From assembly GCA_038217425.1 (NCBI GenBank), contig JBBQPM010000044.1, forward strand, positions 1 to 42,158: DNA of 42,158 nucleotides. The letters run 5' to 3'. This stretch comes from JAIEPT01 sp038217425. Its GTDB lineage: Bacteria; Planctomycetota; Planctomycetia; Gemmatales; Gemmataceae. This document shows positions 31,104 through 37,994 of the stretch, in pieces; positions within the stretch are counted from its first letter, which is position 1, and every line of letters starts with the position of its first letter. Below the pieces are notes generated by a model. That model searched no databases. It worked only from the letters and a program-made list of their open reading frames with translations, and had not been told where the DNA came from. The translations under genes were made by a program, and so were the position numbers.

Positions 31104-32236
31104 AGCGGTTCTCCGTTCCATTCGATGTCGTACGTCGCCGCCTCGGTGAGCTGGCGGCGCTCGCGCCAGGCGATCCCTGCGATCTCCGCAACTGCCAGCG
31201 GCAAGAGCAGCGTCGGCAACGGATCGCTCCAGGCGAAGACGACGTCGCGCGCCCGGACGAAATCGCGGACGAGTTTCCCCAGCCCGCGCATGCGCAGCCC
31301 GAAGACCGCCAGTGCCAGCCCCAACATCGGCGGCGCCGACGCGCTGGGCCGAACGCAGTCGGCGACTTCACCCACGATCGCCTCAATGAGCGCATCGCGC
31401 GGCGCGAAGAGATGGACGCCGCTGGTCGCGCGCGGATTCGCTTCCAGCACCCACGGCTTGCCCTCGGCGTCGACAATGACGTCGAAGCCGATCTGCCCCG
31501 TGTAACTCTCGGCCGCGACGAAATCGCGCACGAACGCCTCGATCGCCGGCTGCTGGCAGGCGATGAAGTAGATGCCTGAGCCGACGCCGACCTTGTACTC
31601 CGAGCGATAGACGGCATGCGCCTGCAGCCGGCCGGCACGGGCCACACTGTACGTCGAATATTCCTGGCCGACGATGCGCCGCTGCGCGATCCACGGTTTT
31701 GCCGCGCTGGGCCGCACGGATGCCAGCGCCGCCGCGTCGGGACCAATCCTGGTCTCGGCCGCAAACCGCGAATAGACGGGTTTGAACACCCAGTTCGCCG
31801 AATCCGCGTGAAAAGGTTCGAGGTGTGTCGTGTCGTTGAGGAGATGCGACTCGGGGGCCTGGGCGTGTTCCGAGTAACGTTTCTGTGAGAACTTCCATTT
31901 ATTGTGCATCCGCTCCAGCTTCTCGAGGGAGTCGGTGCAGACGGCGCAGACGTCGCGGAAGCGGTCCAGATGATGCGCGATAAAGAACACCTCTTCGCAC
32001 GTCGGCACGAGCAGATCGATCTTCCAGCGATCGACGGCGCCGAGTAGGGCATCGACGTACCTCGCGGCCGAGGCCTTGGGAGCGGGCACGACGAGCATCC
32101 TGGTCACGGCGCGCGAGAACGCGGCGACGCCGAAGCGAAGGCTGTCGGCCAGGAAGACGGCGTGCCCCTGGGCGTGAAATCGGCGTGCCAGGTCGAGAGT
32201 AACGGGAGCCCGGGCGCCGGTAAGAAGAACTCGCAT
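31100..32236 (-). CDS. ATP-grasp domain carboxylate-amine ligase-like protein
   Basis: 378 residues from the ATG at 32236. An N-terminal nucleotide-fold pre-ATP-grasp domain (MRVLLTGARAPVTLDLARRF, then LLVPTCEEVFFIAHHL) leads to the ATP-grasp core (WVFKPVYSRFAAETRIGP, QRRIVGQEYSTYSV, GQIGFDVIVDAEGKPWVLEA, NPRATSGVHLF), whose E-x-NPR motif supplies Mg-ATP ligands. ATP-grasp enzymes activate a carboxylate as acyl-phosphate and join it to an amine or thiol. It begins an operon with an acyltransferase-like gene (GTGA overlap) and an NTF2-like membrane protein. This is a setting for small-molecule or peptide assembly, but the product cannot be named. In-frame codons upstream of 32236 would give a non-family N-terminus. 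The divergent metallopeptidase starts 165 bp away. Confidence 0.86.
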   Translation of the reverse strand: MRVLLTGARAPVTLDLARRFHAQGHAVFLADSLRFGVAAFSRAVTRMLVVPAPKASAARYVDALLGAVDRWKIDLLVPTCEEVFFIAHHLDRFRDVCAVCTDSLEKLERMHNKWKFSQKRYSEHAQAPESHLLNDTTHLEPFHADSANWVFKPVYSRFAAETRIGPDAAALASVRPSAAKPWIAQRRIVGQEYSTYSVARAGRLQAHAVYRSEYKVGVGSGIYFIACQQPAIEAFVRDFVAAESYTGQIGFDVIVDAEGKPWVLEANPRATSGVHLFAPRDALIEAIVGEVADCVRPSASAPPMLGLALAVFGLRMRGLGKLVRDFVRARDVVFAWSDPLPTLLLPLAVAEIAGIAWRERRQLTEAATYDIEWNGEPL

Positions 32237-32400
32237 GGAGGCCCGGCTCGCAGAAGAGTTGGAAAGACCGAGGTGCGTGTGTTGTAGTTCTCCGCGAAAG
32301 CTCGTCAAGCGAGGTCCGAAAAGGCCTGGCCCTATGCTTTCGGCAGCCAGCATGCTAAAAATTCATGATACCATCTCGCACGCGCACCAGGAGTATCGTC

Positions 32401-33264
32401 ATGAAATGGGAAGGCCACGAAGAGAGCGGCAATGTAGAGGATCGTCGGCGGTTCGGCGCCCGGGGGGCCATGGTCGGCGGCGGAGCGGTCGTCGTCCTCG
32501 TCGCGGCGTTGTTCGGCGTCAGCCCCGATACCGTCAACATGCTCCTGTCGAAGTTCGGCGGCGGCGCTGCCCAGCAACCGGGCAAGGAACGTCAGCTCTC
32601 CCCCGAAGAGGAGAAAGACGCCAAGTTCCATGCCGTCGTTCTCAGGTGGACGGAAGAGGTTTGGGATGTGCACTACCCCAAGCTCGGACGGGGCGCCTAT
32701 CAGCATCCGAAGCTCTCGCTTTTCACCGGGAAAGTCGATACCGCGTGCGGTTCCGCGTCTTCGGCCGTCGGTCCCTTCTACTGTCCCGCCGACAAGAAAG
32801 TCTACATCGACCCTTCCTTCTTCGAAGATCTGGAACGAAAATTGGGAGGCTCCAAGGCGAAATTTTCCCAGGCCTACGTGATTGCCCACGAGGTCGGCCA
32901 TCACGTGCAGAACCTCATCGGCTACAACGCCATCGTCAACCAGAAGCGCAATGGACCGAAGGAAGAATACAACCGCTGGTCGGTCAAGCTCGAGTTGCAG
33001 GCGGATTACCTGGCAGGCGTCTGGGCGCATTATGCTCAGAAGAAGCACAATTTCATGGAGGTGGGCGATCTGGACGCCGCCTTGAAATCCGCGAACGCGA
33101 TCGGCGACGACACGCTCGGGAAGCGCTCGGGCGGCTTCGTATCGCCGCAGGGGTACACGCACGGCACCTCCGAGCAGCGAGTGAAATGGTTCCGCCGGGG
33201 ATACGAGACGGGCGATTTGTCGATGGTCGACCGGATGTTCAAGATGAACCACGACGAGTTGTAG
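32401..33264 (+). CDS. Neutral zinc metallopeptidase (YpfJ-like)
   Basis: 287 residues. The start at ATG 32401 has CAGGAG upstream. A short polar N-terminus (MKWEGHEESGNVEDRRRFGA) precedes one transmembrane helix (AMVGGGAVVVLVAALFGV), so the catalytic domain is probably extracytoplasmic. The zinc site is HEVGH at residues 163-167 (IAHEVGHHVQ), with a downstream conserved ELQADYLAGVWAH that supplies the third ligand region. YVIAHE and FGGGAAQQPGKERQLS fit the neutral zinc metallopeptidase family found in many bacteria. Substrates are unknown; a role in envelope protein processing is plausible. It is divergent to the ATP-grasp operon and followed by a half-site of an intergenic palindrome at 33280-33299. 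Confidence 0.92.
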   Translation: MKWEGHEESGNVEDRRRFGARGAMVGGGAVVVLVAALFGVSPDTVNMLLSKFGGGAAQQPGKERQLSPEEEKDAKFHAVVLRWTEEVWDVHYPKLGRGAYQHPKLSLFTGKVDTACGSASSAVGPFYCPADKKVYIDPSFFEDLERKLGGSKAKFSQAYVIAHEVGHHVQNLIGYNAIVNQKRNGPKEEYNRWSVKLELQADYLAGVWAHYAQKKHNFMEVGDLDAALKSANAIGDDTLGKRSGGFVSPQGYTHGTSEQRVKWFRRGYETGDLSMVDRMFKMNHDEL

Positions 33265-33279
33265 CGTCGTATTTACCGG

Positions 33280-33299
33280 GCGGCAAGCGCGAGCGACGA
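33280..33299. repeat. Half-site related to the 7413 palindrome
   Basis: GCGGCAAGCGCGAGCGACGA matches the 7413-7434 arm core (AAGCGTGAGCGACGA) at 14 of 15 positions. I could not find a full second arm beside it. It lies 16 bp after the metallopeptidase gene. Confidence 0.5.
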
Positions 33300-33396
33300 C
33301 TTTCGCCTGGCTCGAGTTTCGTTTCAGCGGATCGGCGTGCCGCTGTAAGTGGCGACTCGTTTGGGCTACAATGGAACCGTCGAAGTCAGGGGCACG

Positions 33397-33624
33397 ATGC
33401 GGATCGTCGTGCTCCTGAGAGGAGAATTGGGAGAAAGCGATGCGTTACAGAGTCGCATGGATGAATCGGAAGAAGGTTGCGCCGTCCGGGCGCCGGGGTT
33501 GCCCGGGTGCGTCTCACAGGGCGAAACCCGTGAACTCGCACTCATCAATATTGCCGATGCGATTCGCGAGTATCTCGATGCTGTTCGAGAGTTAACTCAT
33601 ACGGAATTTCGCCCGCTCCTTTGA
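33397..33624 (+). CDS. HicB-like antitoxin, solitary, apparently frameshifted at its N-terminus
   Basis: The frame ending at 33624 encodes a HicB-type core (ESEEGCAVRAPGLPGCVSQG followed by ETRELALINIADAIREYL). Read straight from 33397, its first 20 residues (MRIVVLLRGELGESDALQSR) do not resemble HicB. A different frame starting at ATG 33440, with GGGAG six bases upstream, encodes MRYRV, exactly the usual HicB beginning. Joining MRYRV to MDESEEG needs a single base added near 33455-33456. The gene is therefore probably a HicB gene with a one-base deletion or sequencing error, or it now starts at 33397 or 33457. No HicA toxin gene is nearby. HicB proteins bind DNA and neutralise HicA; solitary forms may be regulators. 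Confidence 0.7.
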   Translation: MRIVVLLRGELGESDALQSRMDESEEGCAVRAPGLPGCVSQGETRELALINIADAIREYLDAVRELTHTEFRPLL

Positions 33625-33641
33625 ACCGATTCGAAGACGAC

Positions 33642-35054
33642 ATGCTCAACTATCGGCAGCACGAACATCACGACTTCGACGGCGCCTCTGCTCAGGCCCT
33701 CGCCGACCCGCCGCTCCAGGCCGCCCTCACGCGCCTCGCCGACACCCTCATGGCCGGCAATCGCCGCGGGTTCGGCGCCCTCGCCGATAGCAGCCAACTC
33801 CGCGACCATGCCAAGGCGATCAAGGAACATACGCTCGCGCATCTGGATCAATACCTCGAACAGCTCGAAGCCTCCGTCACCCGGCTCGGCGGCAAAGTTC
33901 ACTGGGCCGAGAACGCGAAGGAAGCTCAGGAAATCATCGTCGACATCGCTCGCAAGGCGAAGTGTCAGCGGGCCGTCAAATCGAAGTCGATGACCACCGA
34001 AGAGATCCACCTCAACCCGGCGCTGCAAGCCGCGGGCATCGAAGTCACCGAGACCGATTACGGCGAGTTCATCCTGCAAATCGCCAACGAGCGTCCCTCG
34101 CATCTCGTCGCCCCGGCCGTGCATCACACGCGCGAAAGCATCGCCGCCGTGCTGTCGAACTTCGTGGGCCGAAAACTCCCCGACGATCCGAAATCGCTCG
34201 CCCTGGAAGGCAGGCGCATCCTGCGTGAGAAGTTCCACGTGGCCGACCTGGGCATCACCGGCGGCAACTTCGCGGTCGCCGAGACCGGTACCGTCGTACT
34301 CGTCACCAACGAAGGCAACGGCCGACTGACGACGACCTGCCCGCGTGTGCAGATCGCGCTCGTCGGCATCGAGAAAGTCATCCCGCGCTTCCGCGATCTC
34401 CCCGTCTTCCTCAAACTCCTCGCCCGCGGCGCCACCGGTCAAACGCTCTCCGTCTACACCACCGTCATCACGGGGCCTCGGCACCTCGGCGAACGCGACG
34501 GGCCGGAAGAGTTTCATCTCGTGCTGCTCGACAACGGCCGAACGAAAGTGCTGGCGTCGCCGTTCCGCGAGAGCTTGCAGTGCATCCGTTGCGGCGCCTG
34601 TCTCAACGCCTGCCCCGTCTACCGGCGCATCGGCGGCCATGCCTACGGCGGCGTCTACTCCGGCCCCATCGGCAGCATTCTCACCCCCCTCTACGATAGC
34701 GTCAAGGACAACCCCCAACTGCCGCATGCGTCGAGCCTGTGCGGCGCCTGCCTTTCGGCCTGTCCCGTGAAGATCAACATCCCGCGCATGCTCATCGGCC
34801 TACGCGAACTGCAGCACAAACACAAGCCGAGCCGGCTCGAGAATCTCGCGTATGGCATTTCGAGTAAGCTGTTGCAGGCACCCTGGCTCTATCGCCTGGG
34901 CATGAAGCTGGCCCGCTGGTGGATGCGGTCGCAGAGCAAAGAGGGTTGGCTCGACAAGTTGCCGGGCCAGGGTGCGGGCTGGACGGCGGCGCGCGACTTC
35001 CCGGCTCCGCCCGCGAAATCGTTCCGCGAACAATGGCGGGAGATGCAGCCGTGA
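33642..35054 (+). CDS. lutB: Lactate utilization iron-sulfur protein LutB
   Basis: 470 residues. ATG 33642 is preferred; an in-frame TTG at 33621 overlaps the HicB stop as TTGA. The N-terminal LUD-like domain (ADTLMAGNRRGFGALADSSQ, AKCQRAVKSKSMTTEEIHLN, GNFAVAETGTVVLVTNEGNG) is followed by a ferredoxin-like region with two cysteine clusters: C314-IR-C317-GA-C320-LNA-C324-P and C367-GA-C370-LSA-C374-P. The C-terminal DUF3390-like tail is present. In Bacillus the LutABC complex oxidises L-lactate to pyruvate. Here lutC follows with a 4-bp overlap (GTGA), but no lutA (CCG-domain subunit) is seen in the window. If one exists it must be elsewhere, otherwise B and C work with another dehydrogenase. 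Confidence 0.93.
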   Translation: MLNYRQHEHHDFDGASAQALADPPLQAALTRLADTLMAGNRRGFGALADSSQLRDHAKAIKEHTLAHLDQYLEQLEASVTRLGGKVHWAENAKEAQEIIVDIARKAKCQRAVKSKSMTTEEIHLNPALQAAGIEVTETDYGEFILQIANERPSHLVAPAVHHTRESIAAVLSNFVGRKLPDDPKSLALEGRRILREKFHVADLGITGGNFAVAETGTVVLVTNEGNGRLTTTCPRVQIALVGIEKVIPRFRDLPVFLKLLARGATGQTLSVYTTVITGPRHLGERDGPEEFHLVLLDNGRTKVLASPFRESLQCIRCGACLNACPVYRRIGGHAYGGVYSGPIGSILTPLYDSVKDNPQLPHASSLCGACLSACPVKINIPRMLIGLRELQHKHKPSRLENLAYGISSKLLQAPWLYRLGMKLARWWMRSQSKEGWLDKLPGQGAGWTAARDFPAPPAKSFREQWREMQP

Positions 35055-35731
35055 CCAGCCGCGAAGCATTTCTGATGCGCGTCCGCCAGGCGGTCCACGA
35101 GGGGAACCGCAACCTCGCGATCCCGCCGTTGCCGGAACGTCAGCAGATCGGCTATCAGGGCGCCGGCGACGATCCGGTGGCGAAGTTTTGTCGGGAGCTG
35201 CAATACGCCGGCGGTTTCGCGTACGTCGCCCGCAGCCGAGCGGAGGCCATCGAGCGCATTCGCGACCTGGCCGACGAACGCCACGTCCGCAAACTCGTCA
35301 TCGGGCTGGGCGCGGTGATTGAGGAACTCGACCTGGTCCGCCAGCTCCGCGACGACGAGCGTGTGATCGCGGCGATCGAGCCGGGCAAGTGGGATCGGCA
35401 AGCGTTTTTCGACTGCGACCTCGGCATCTCCGGCGTCGAGTATCTGGTGGCCGAGACGGGGACGGTGGTGATGGCGACGAGGCCGACGGAGCCCCGGTCG
35501 CTGAGTTTGTTGCCGCCGATCCACATCGCGGTGGCCCATCGTTCGCAGATCCTGCCGGACCTATTCGACCTGTTCGACCGCTTCGCCCCGAGCCCCGACC
35601 GTCCGCACTCGGCGCCGCCGTCGTGTCTGTCGCTGATCACCGGCCCCAGCAAGACCGGCGACATCGAGTTGAAGCTGGTCACCGGCGTGCACGGCCCGGG
35701 CGAGATCCACGTCATTCTCGGGACGTGGTGA
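35051..35731 (+). CDS. lutC: Lactate utilization protein LutC (LUD domain)
   Basis: 226 residues from GTG 35051, which overlaps the lutB stop as GTGA and has GGGAG upstream. It has the LUD domain features: REAFLMRVRQAVHEGNRN, FDCDLGISGVEYLVAETGTV and VMATRPTEPRSLSLLPPIHI. The C-terminal SLITGPSKTGDIELKLVTGV and HGPGEIHVIL complete the family pattern. LutC is the third component of the LutABC L-lactate oxidation complex, and in lut operons it acts with LutA and LutB. It is slightly shorter than Bacillus LutC (about 240). It is cytoplasmic. Translational coupling to lutB implies a fixed ratio. The start is chosen over several upstream in-frame codons because those overlap lutB by more than 130 bp. 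Confidence 0.92.
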   Translation: MTSREAFLMRVRQAVHEGNRNLAIPPLPERQQIGYQGAGDDPVAKFCRELQYAGGFAYVARSRAEAIERIRDLADERHVRKLVIGLGAVIEELDLVRQLRDDERVIAAIEPGKWDRQAFFDCDLGISGVEYLVAETGTVVMATRPTEPRSLSLLPPIHIAVAHRSQILPDLFDLFDRFAPSPDRPHSAPPSCLSLITGPSKTGDIELKLVTGVHGPGEIHVILGTW

Positions 35732-35920
35732 GGGTCAAAATTCGCGCGGATTTCTGTTCGAGAAATGCCGCCGATCCGATATAGTACACAGAGTCCGCAT
35801 CCCGCCTTGCATTCCTCGCGACGAGTCAGAGGAGTCATGATTCGATGGGAAGAGGCTAATCGCGAGATCCGAGCGAAATTCCCTTCCCCCGTGCCAAATG
35901 AAGCTCATCGGAGGAAACCC
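35732..35920 (+). promoter_or_regulatory. Leader of the toxin-antitoxin operon, with possible extra ORF start
   Basis: A TATAGT hexamer lies at 35779-35784 and might be a -10 element. An in-frame ATG at 35837, with AGAGGAG just upstream but spaced too closely, would extend the antitoxin by 28 residues. That extension contains IRWEEANREIRAKF, which resembles the antitoxin's own C-terminal ITFEEADRQLRKEF. Confidence 0.35.
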
Positions 35921-36184
35921 ATGGACACGACGACTCGCGACGACATTCGCGACTTTCACAAGTATCTCGGTAAGGAAATTCGCAAGGGCCGTAGCGACTT
36001 GACGCCCGAAAAGGCGATCGAAGAATGGCGTGCGTGGGTCGATATGCAAGAGTGCTACGACGTCGACGATGACGAAGCGATCCGCCAAGTGCTTGAGGAT
36101 ATTGCGAACGGCGATAAGGGGATTACTTTTGAGGAAGCCGATCGGCAATTGCGGAAGGAATTCGATCTTCCTCCGAGGCAATGA
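35921..36184 (+). CDS. Antitoxin of a type II toxin-antitoxin pair
   Basis: 87 residues from ATG 35921, with GGAGG 6 bases upstream. The sequence is a charged, helical protein (MDTTTRDDIRDFHKYLGKEI, TPEKAIEEWRAWVDMQECYD, DDDEAIRQVLEDIANGDKGI) ending in TFEEADRQLRKEFDLPPRQ. Small acidic antitoxins of this general kind bind and mask RelE/ParE toxins and repress their own promoter, often using the N-terminal part. I cannot place it in a named antitoxin family. The toxin gene overlaps its stop (ATGATG), so the pair is translated together with the antitoxin first. An extended form from ATG 35837 (115 residues) is possible and would contain a duplicated IxWEEAxRxxRxxF motif. Confidence 0.75.
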   Translation: MDTTTRDDIRDFHKYLGKEIRKGRSDLTPEKAIEEWRAWVDMQECYDVDDDEAIRQVLEDIANGDKGITFEEADRQLRKEFDLPPRQ

Positions 36185-36510
36185 TGCTGCCGCTACGACT
36201 TTCCAGGCGGGCATTCAAAGATTTACGCGTCAAGATGATTTGGCTTCGGAGTCAGTCTCCGCAGGGAGCCGTAGTCTGGTACGAAGCCTACGAGCGTGCG
36301 GCTCAACGAATTCAAGATGCGCCCGAGTCGTTTCCGTTTTCCGCTGAGGGCGAACGCTTCGGCCTTCCGATTCGGCAAGTGCTTTTTAAGACGCGCCTCG
36401 GTCGGCGCTATCGTATCCTGTACAAGATCGAGGAAGACGAGATTAGGATCCTTCGAGTTCGCGGCCCCGGACAACCGCCGCTGAAACGCCGAGATTTTCG
36501 TTCCAACTGA
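36181..36510 (+). CDS. RelE/ParE-like toxin
   Basis: 109 residues from ATG 36181, within the overlapped stop of the antitoxin. It has the RelE/ParE layout: an N-terminal strand, two helices (SRRAFKDLRVKMIWLRSQSP, VVWYEAYERAAQRIQDAPES) and a C-terminal beta-sheet (FGLPIRQVLFKTRLGRRYRI, LYKIEEDEIRILRVRGPGQ). The RYRILYKIEEDEIRILRVRG segment is the family's best-conserved stretch. RelE proteins cleave mRNA at the ribosome, ParE proteins poison DNA gyrase; sequence alone does not decide between them. It is 9 bp upstream of a DUF1501 gene on the same strand, so read-through is conceivable. Confidence 0.82.
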   Translation: MMLPLRLSRRAFKDLRVKMIWLRSQSPQGAVVWYEAYERAAQRIQDAPESFPFSAEGERFGLPIRQVLFKTRLGRRYRILYKIEEDEIRILRVRGPGQPPLKRRDFRSN

Positions 36511-36519
36511 GGATTTGCC

Positions 36520-37836
36520 ATGACCGCCACGCGACGTGATTTTCTGCATCTGGGCTCCGCCAGCATCTTTGGAGCCGGCATGTCCTTGCCGCTGCTCTTG
36601 CAAGCGAAGGCTCACGCCGACGTCCAGAGGCAGCCGACGCGCGACGTCTCGCTCATCTTCATCTTCCTGCACGGCGGACTCAGCACCATCGACACCTTCG
36701 ATCTCAAGCCCGACGCCCCCGCCGAGTTTCGCGGCGAGTTCTCCCCCATCGCTACCAACGTCAACGGCATCCGCATCAGCGATCAACTGCCGAAACTCGC
36801 GCAGAACATGGACAAGTTCTCGCTCATCCGCTCCTTCCGCCATCATAACTCCGATCACGGCCCCGCCGACCATTACCTGCTCACCGGCTACTTCCCCATC
36901 GCGGGCTTCAACCCGTCCGTCACTCCCAACAACCAGCGCCCCGCGCACGGCTCGATCATCGCCCGCAAGCTCGGCTCCAAGGGGGGCGTGCCACCTTACG
37001 TCTGCTTGCCGAAGCTGCACCCCAGCGCCGGTCCCGCGTATCTCGGCTCCACAGTGTCCCCCTTCATCATCGACGCCGATCCGAACGCGCCCAACTTCTC
37101 CGTCCCCGATATCGCCCCGCCCGTCAGCCTGCGGGCGGATCGGCTCGATCGGCGCCGGGAACTGCTGCAATCGGTCGACCGCTATCAGCAAGCCGCGGAA
37201 ATGCGGGGCAACCTCCACGTCCGCGCCGTCAGCGATTACCAGCGCGAGGCGTTCACTCTGATGTCGTCGCCCGCCACGCGTCAGGCGTTCGACATCAATC
37301 AGGAACCGACCCGGCTCCGCGACGAATATGGTCGCAACACGCTGGGCCAATCGTGCCTGATGGCTCGCCGTCTCGTGGAAGCAGGCGTGCGCTGCGTCAC
37401 CATCGATCACAGCAACTGGGACACGCACGACAACAACTTCAGCTCGCTCAAACGCGAACTTCTCCCCTGGCTCGATCAGAGCATCTCCACCCTGCTTCGC
37501 GACCTGGCGGATCGCCGCAAGCTCGATTCGACGCTGGTGGTGGTGACGGGCGAGTTCGGTCGCACGCCGCGGATCAACAACAAGGCGGGCCGCGATCACT
37601 GGGGCCCGGCGTTCACCGTCGCTCTCGCCGGCGGCGGCATCCAGGGGGGCCGGGCCATCGGCACGACCAACGCCCGCGCCGAACGTCCCGCGACCGATCC
37701 CTTCGGCCCCGAGGACTTGGCCGCCACGATGTATCACCTCCTCGGCATCAATCCGCAGGACGAGTTCCACACGCCCGACGGCCGGCCGATGCCGATCGTC
37801 AACGGCGGCCGAATCATCCGCGAACTGCTGGCGTAA
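36520..37836 (+). CDS. DUF1501 family Tat-exported protein
   Basis: 438 residues, beginning with a twin-arginine-like signal (TATRRDFLHLGSASIFGAG). It has the DUF1501 core: FIFLHGGLSTIDTFDLKPDA near the start, SDHGPADHYLLTGYF, SNWDTHDNN, VTGEFGRTPRINN and KAGRDHWGPAF. It differs from the DUF1501 gene at 3288-4673 in having SDHGPADH and an NNQRPAHGS stretch, so the two are distant paralogues. It starts 9 bp after the toxin gene. After 158 bp (holding a palindrome) comes an exported PPC-domain protein in the same direction; such pairings are frequent in planctomycetes. The reaction remains unknown. Confidence 0.92.
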   Translation: MTATRRDFLHLGSASIFGAGMSLPLLLQAKAHADVQRQPTRDVSLIFIFLHGGLSTIDTFDLKPDAPAEFRGEFSPIATNVNGIRISDQLPKLAQNMDKFSLIRSFRHHNSDHGPADHYLLTGYFPIAGFNPSVTPNNQRPAHGSIIARKLGSKGGVPPYVCLPKLHPSAGPAYLGSTVSPFIIDADPNAPNFSVPDIAPPVSLRADRLDRRRELLQSVDRYQQAAEMRGNLHVRAVSDYQREAFTLMSSPATRQAFDINQEPTRLRDEYGRNTLGQSCLMARRLVEAGVRCVTIDHSNWDTHDNNFSSLKRELLPWLDQSISTLLRDLADRRKLDSTLVVVTGEFGRTPRINNKAGRDHWGPAFTVALAGGGIQGGRAIGTTNARAERPATDPFGPEDLAATMYHLLGINPQDEFHTPDGRPMPIVNGGRIIRELLA

Positions 37837-37850
37837 CGTCAAGTAAAATA

Positions 37851-37958
37851 CCTAACCACAGAGTCACAGAGAGCACAGAGAAATCACGAAGGGCAAAAAC
37901 ATCCCATACGATTGTTTCCCCTTTCTTTCTCTGTGCTCTCTGTGTCTCTGTGGTTAGG
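37851..37958. repeat. 33-bp CACAGAG inverted repeat (32/33)
   Basis: Arms 37851-37883 and 37926-37958 match at 32 of 33 positions around a 42-nt spacer. The arms start CCTAACCACAGAGTCACAGA and end CTCTGTGGTTAGG. It is the longer, better-preserved relative of the repeat at 8322-8391, and lies between the DUF1501 gene and the PPC-domain gene. Confidence 0.92.
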
Positions 37959-37994
37959 TGTTTTTGTGCGACTGACTCCATCGAGGAAATTGAC

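Noticed and set aside
29125..32052. Minus-strand frame of nearly 1,000 codons across three genes
   Set aside because: It overlaps the well-supported ATP-grasp, GNAT-like and NTF2-like genes in a different frame and shows no domain, only Arg/Ser-rich low-complexity sequence.
33349..33396. GTG at 33349 as start of the HicB-like gene
   Set aside because: It lacks a ribosome binding site and would add non-family residues. The MRYRV codons at 33440 in another frame explain the gene better.
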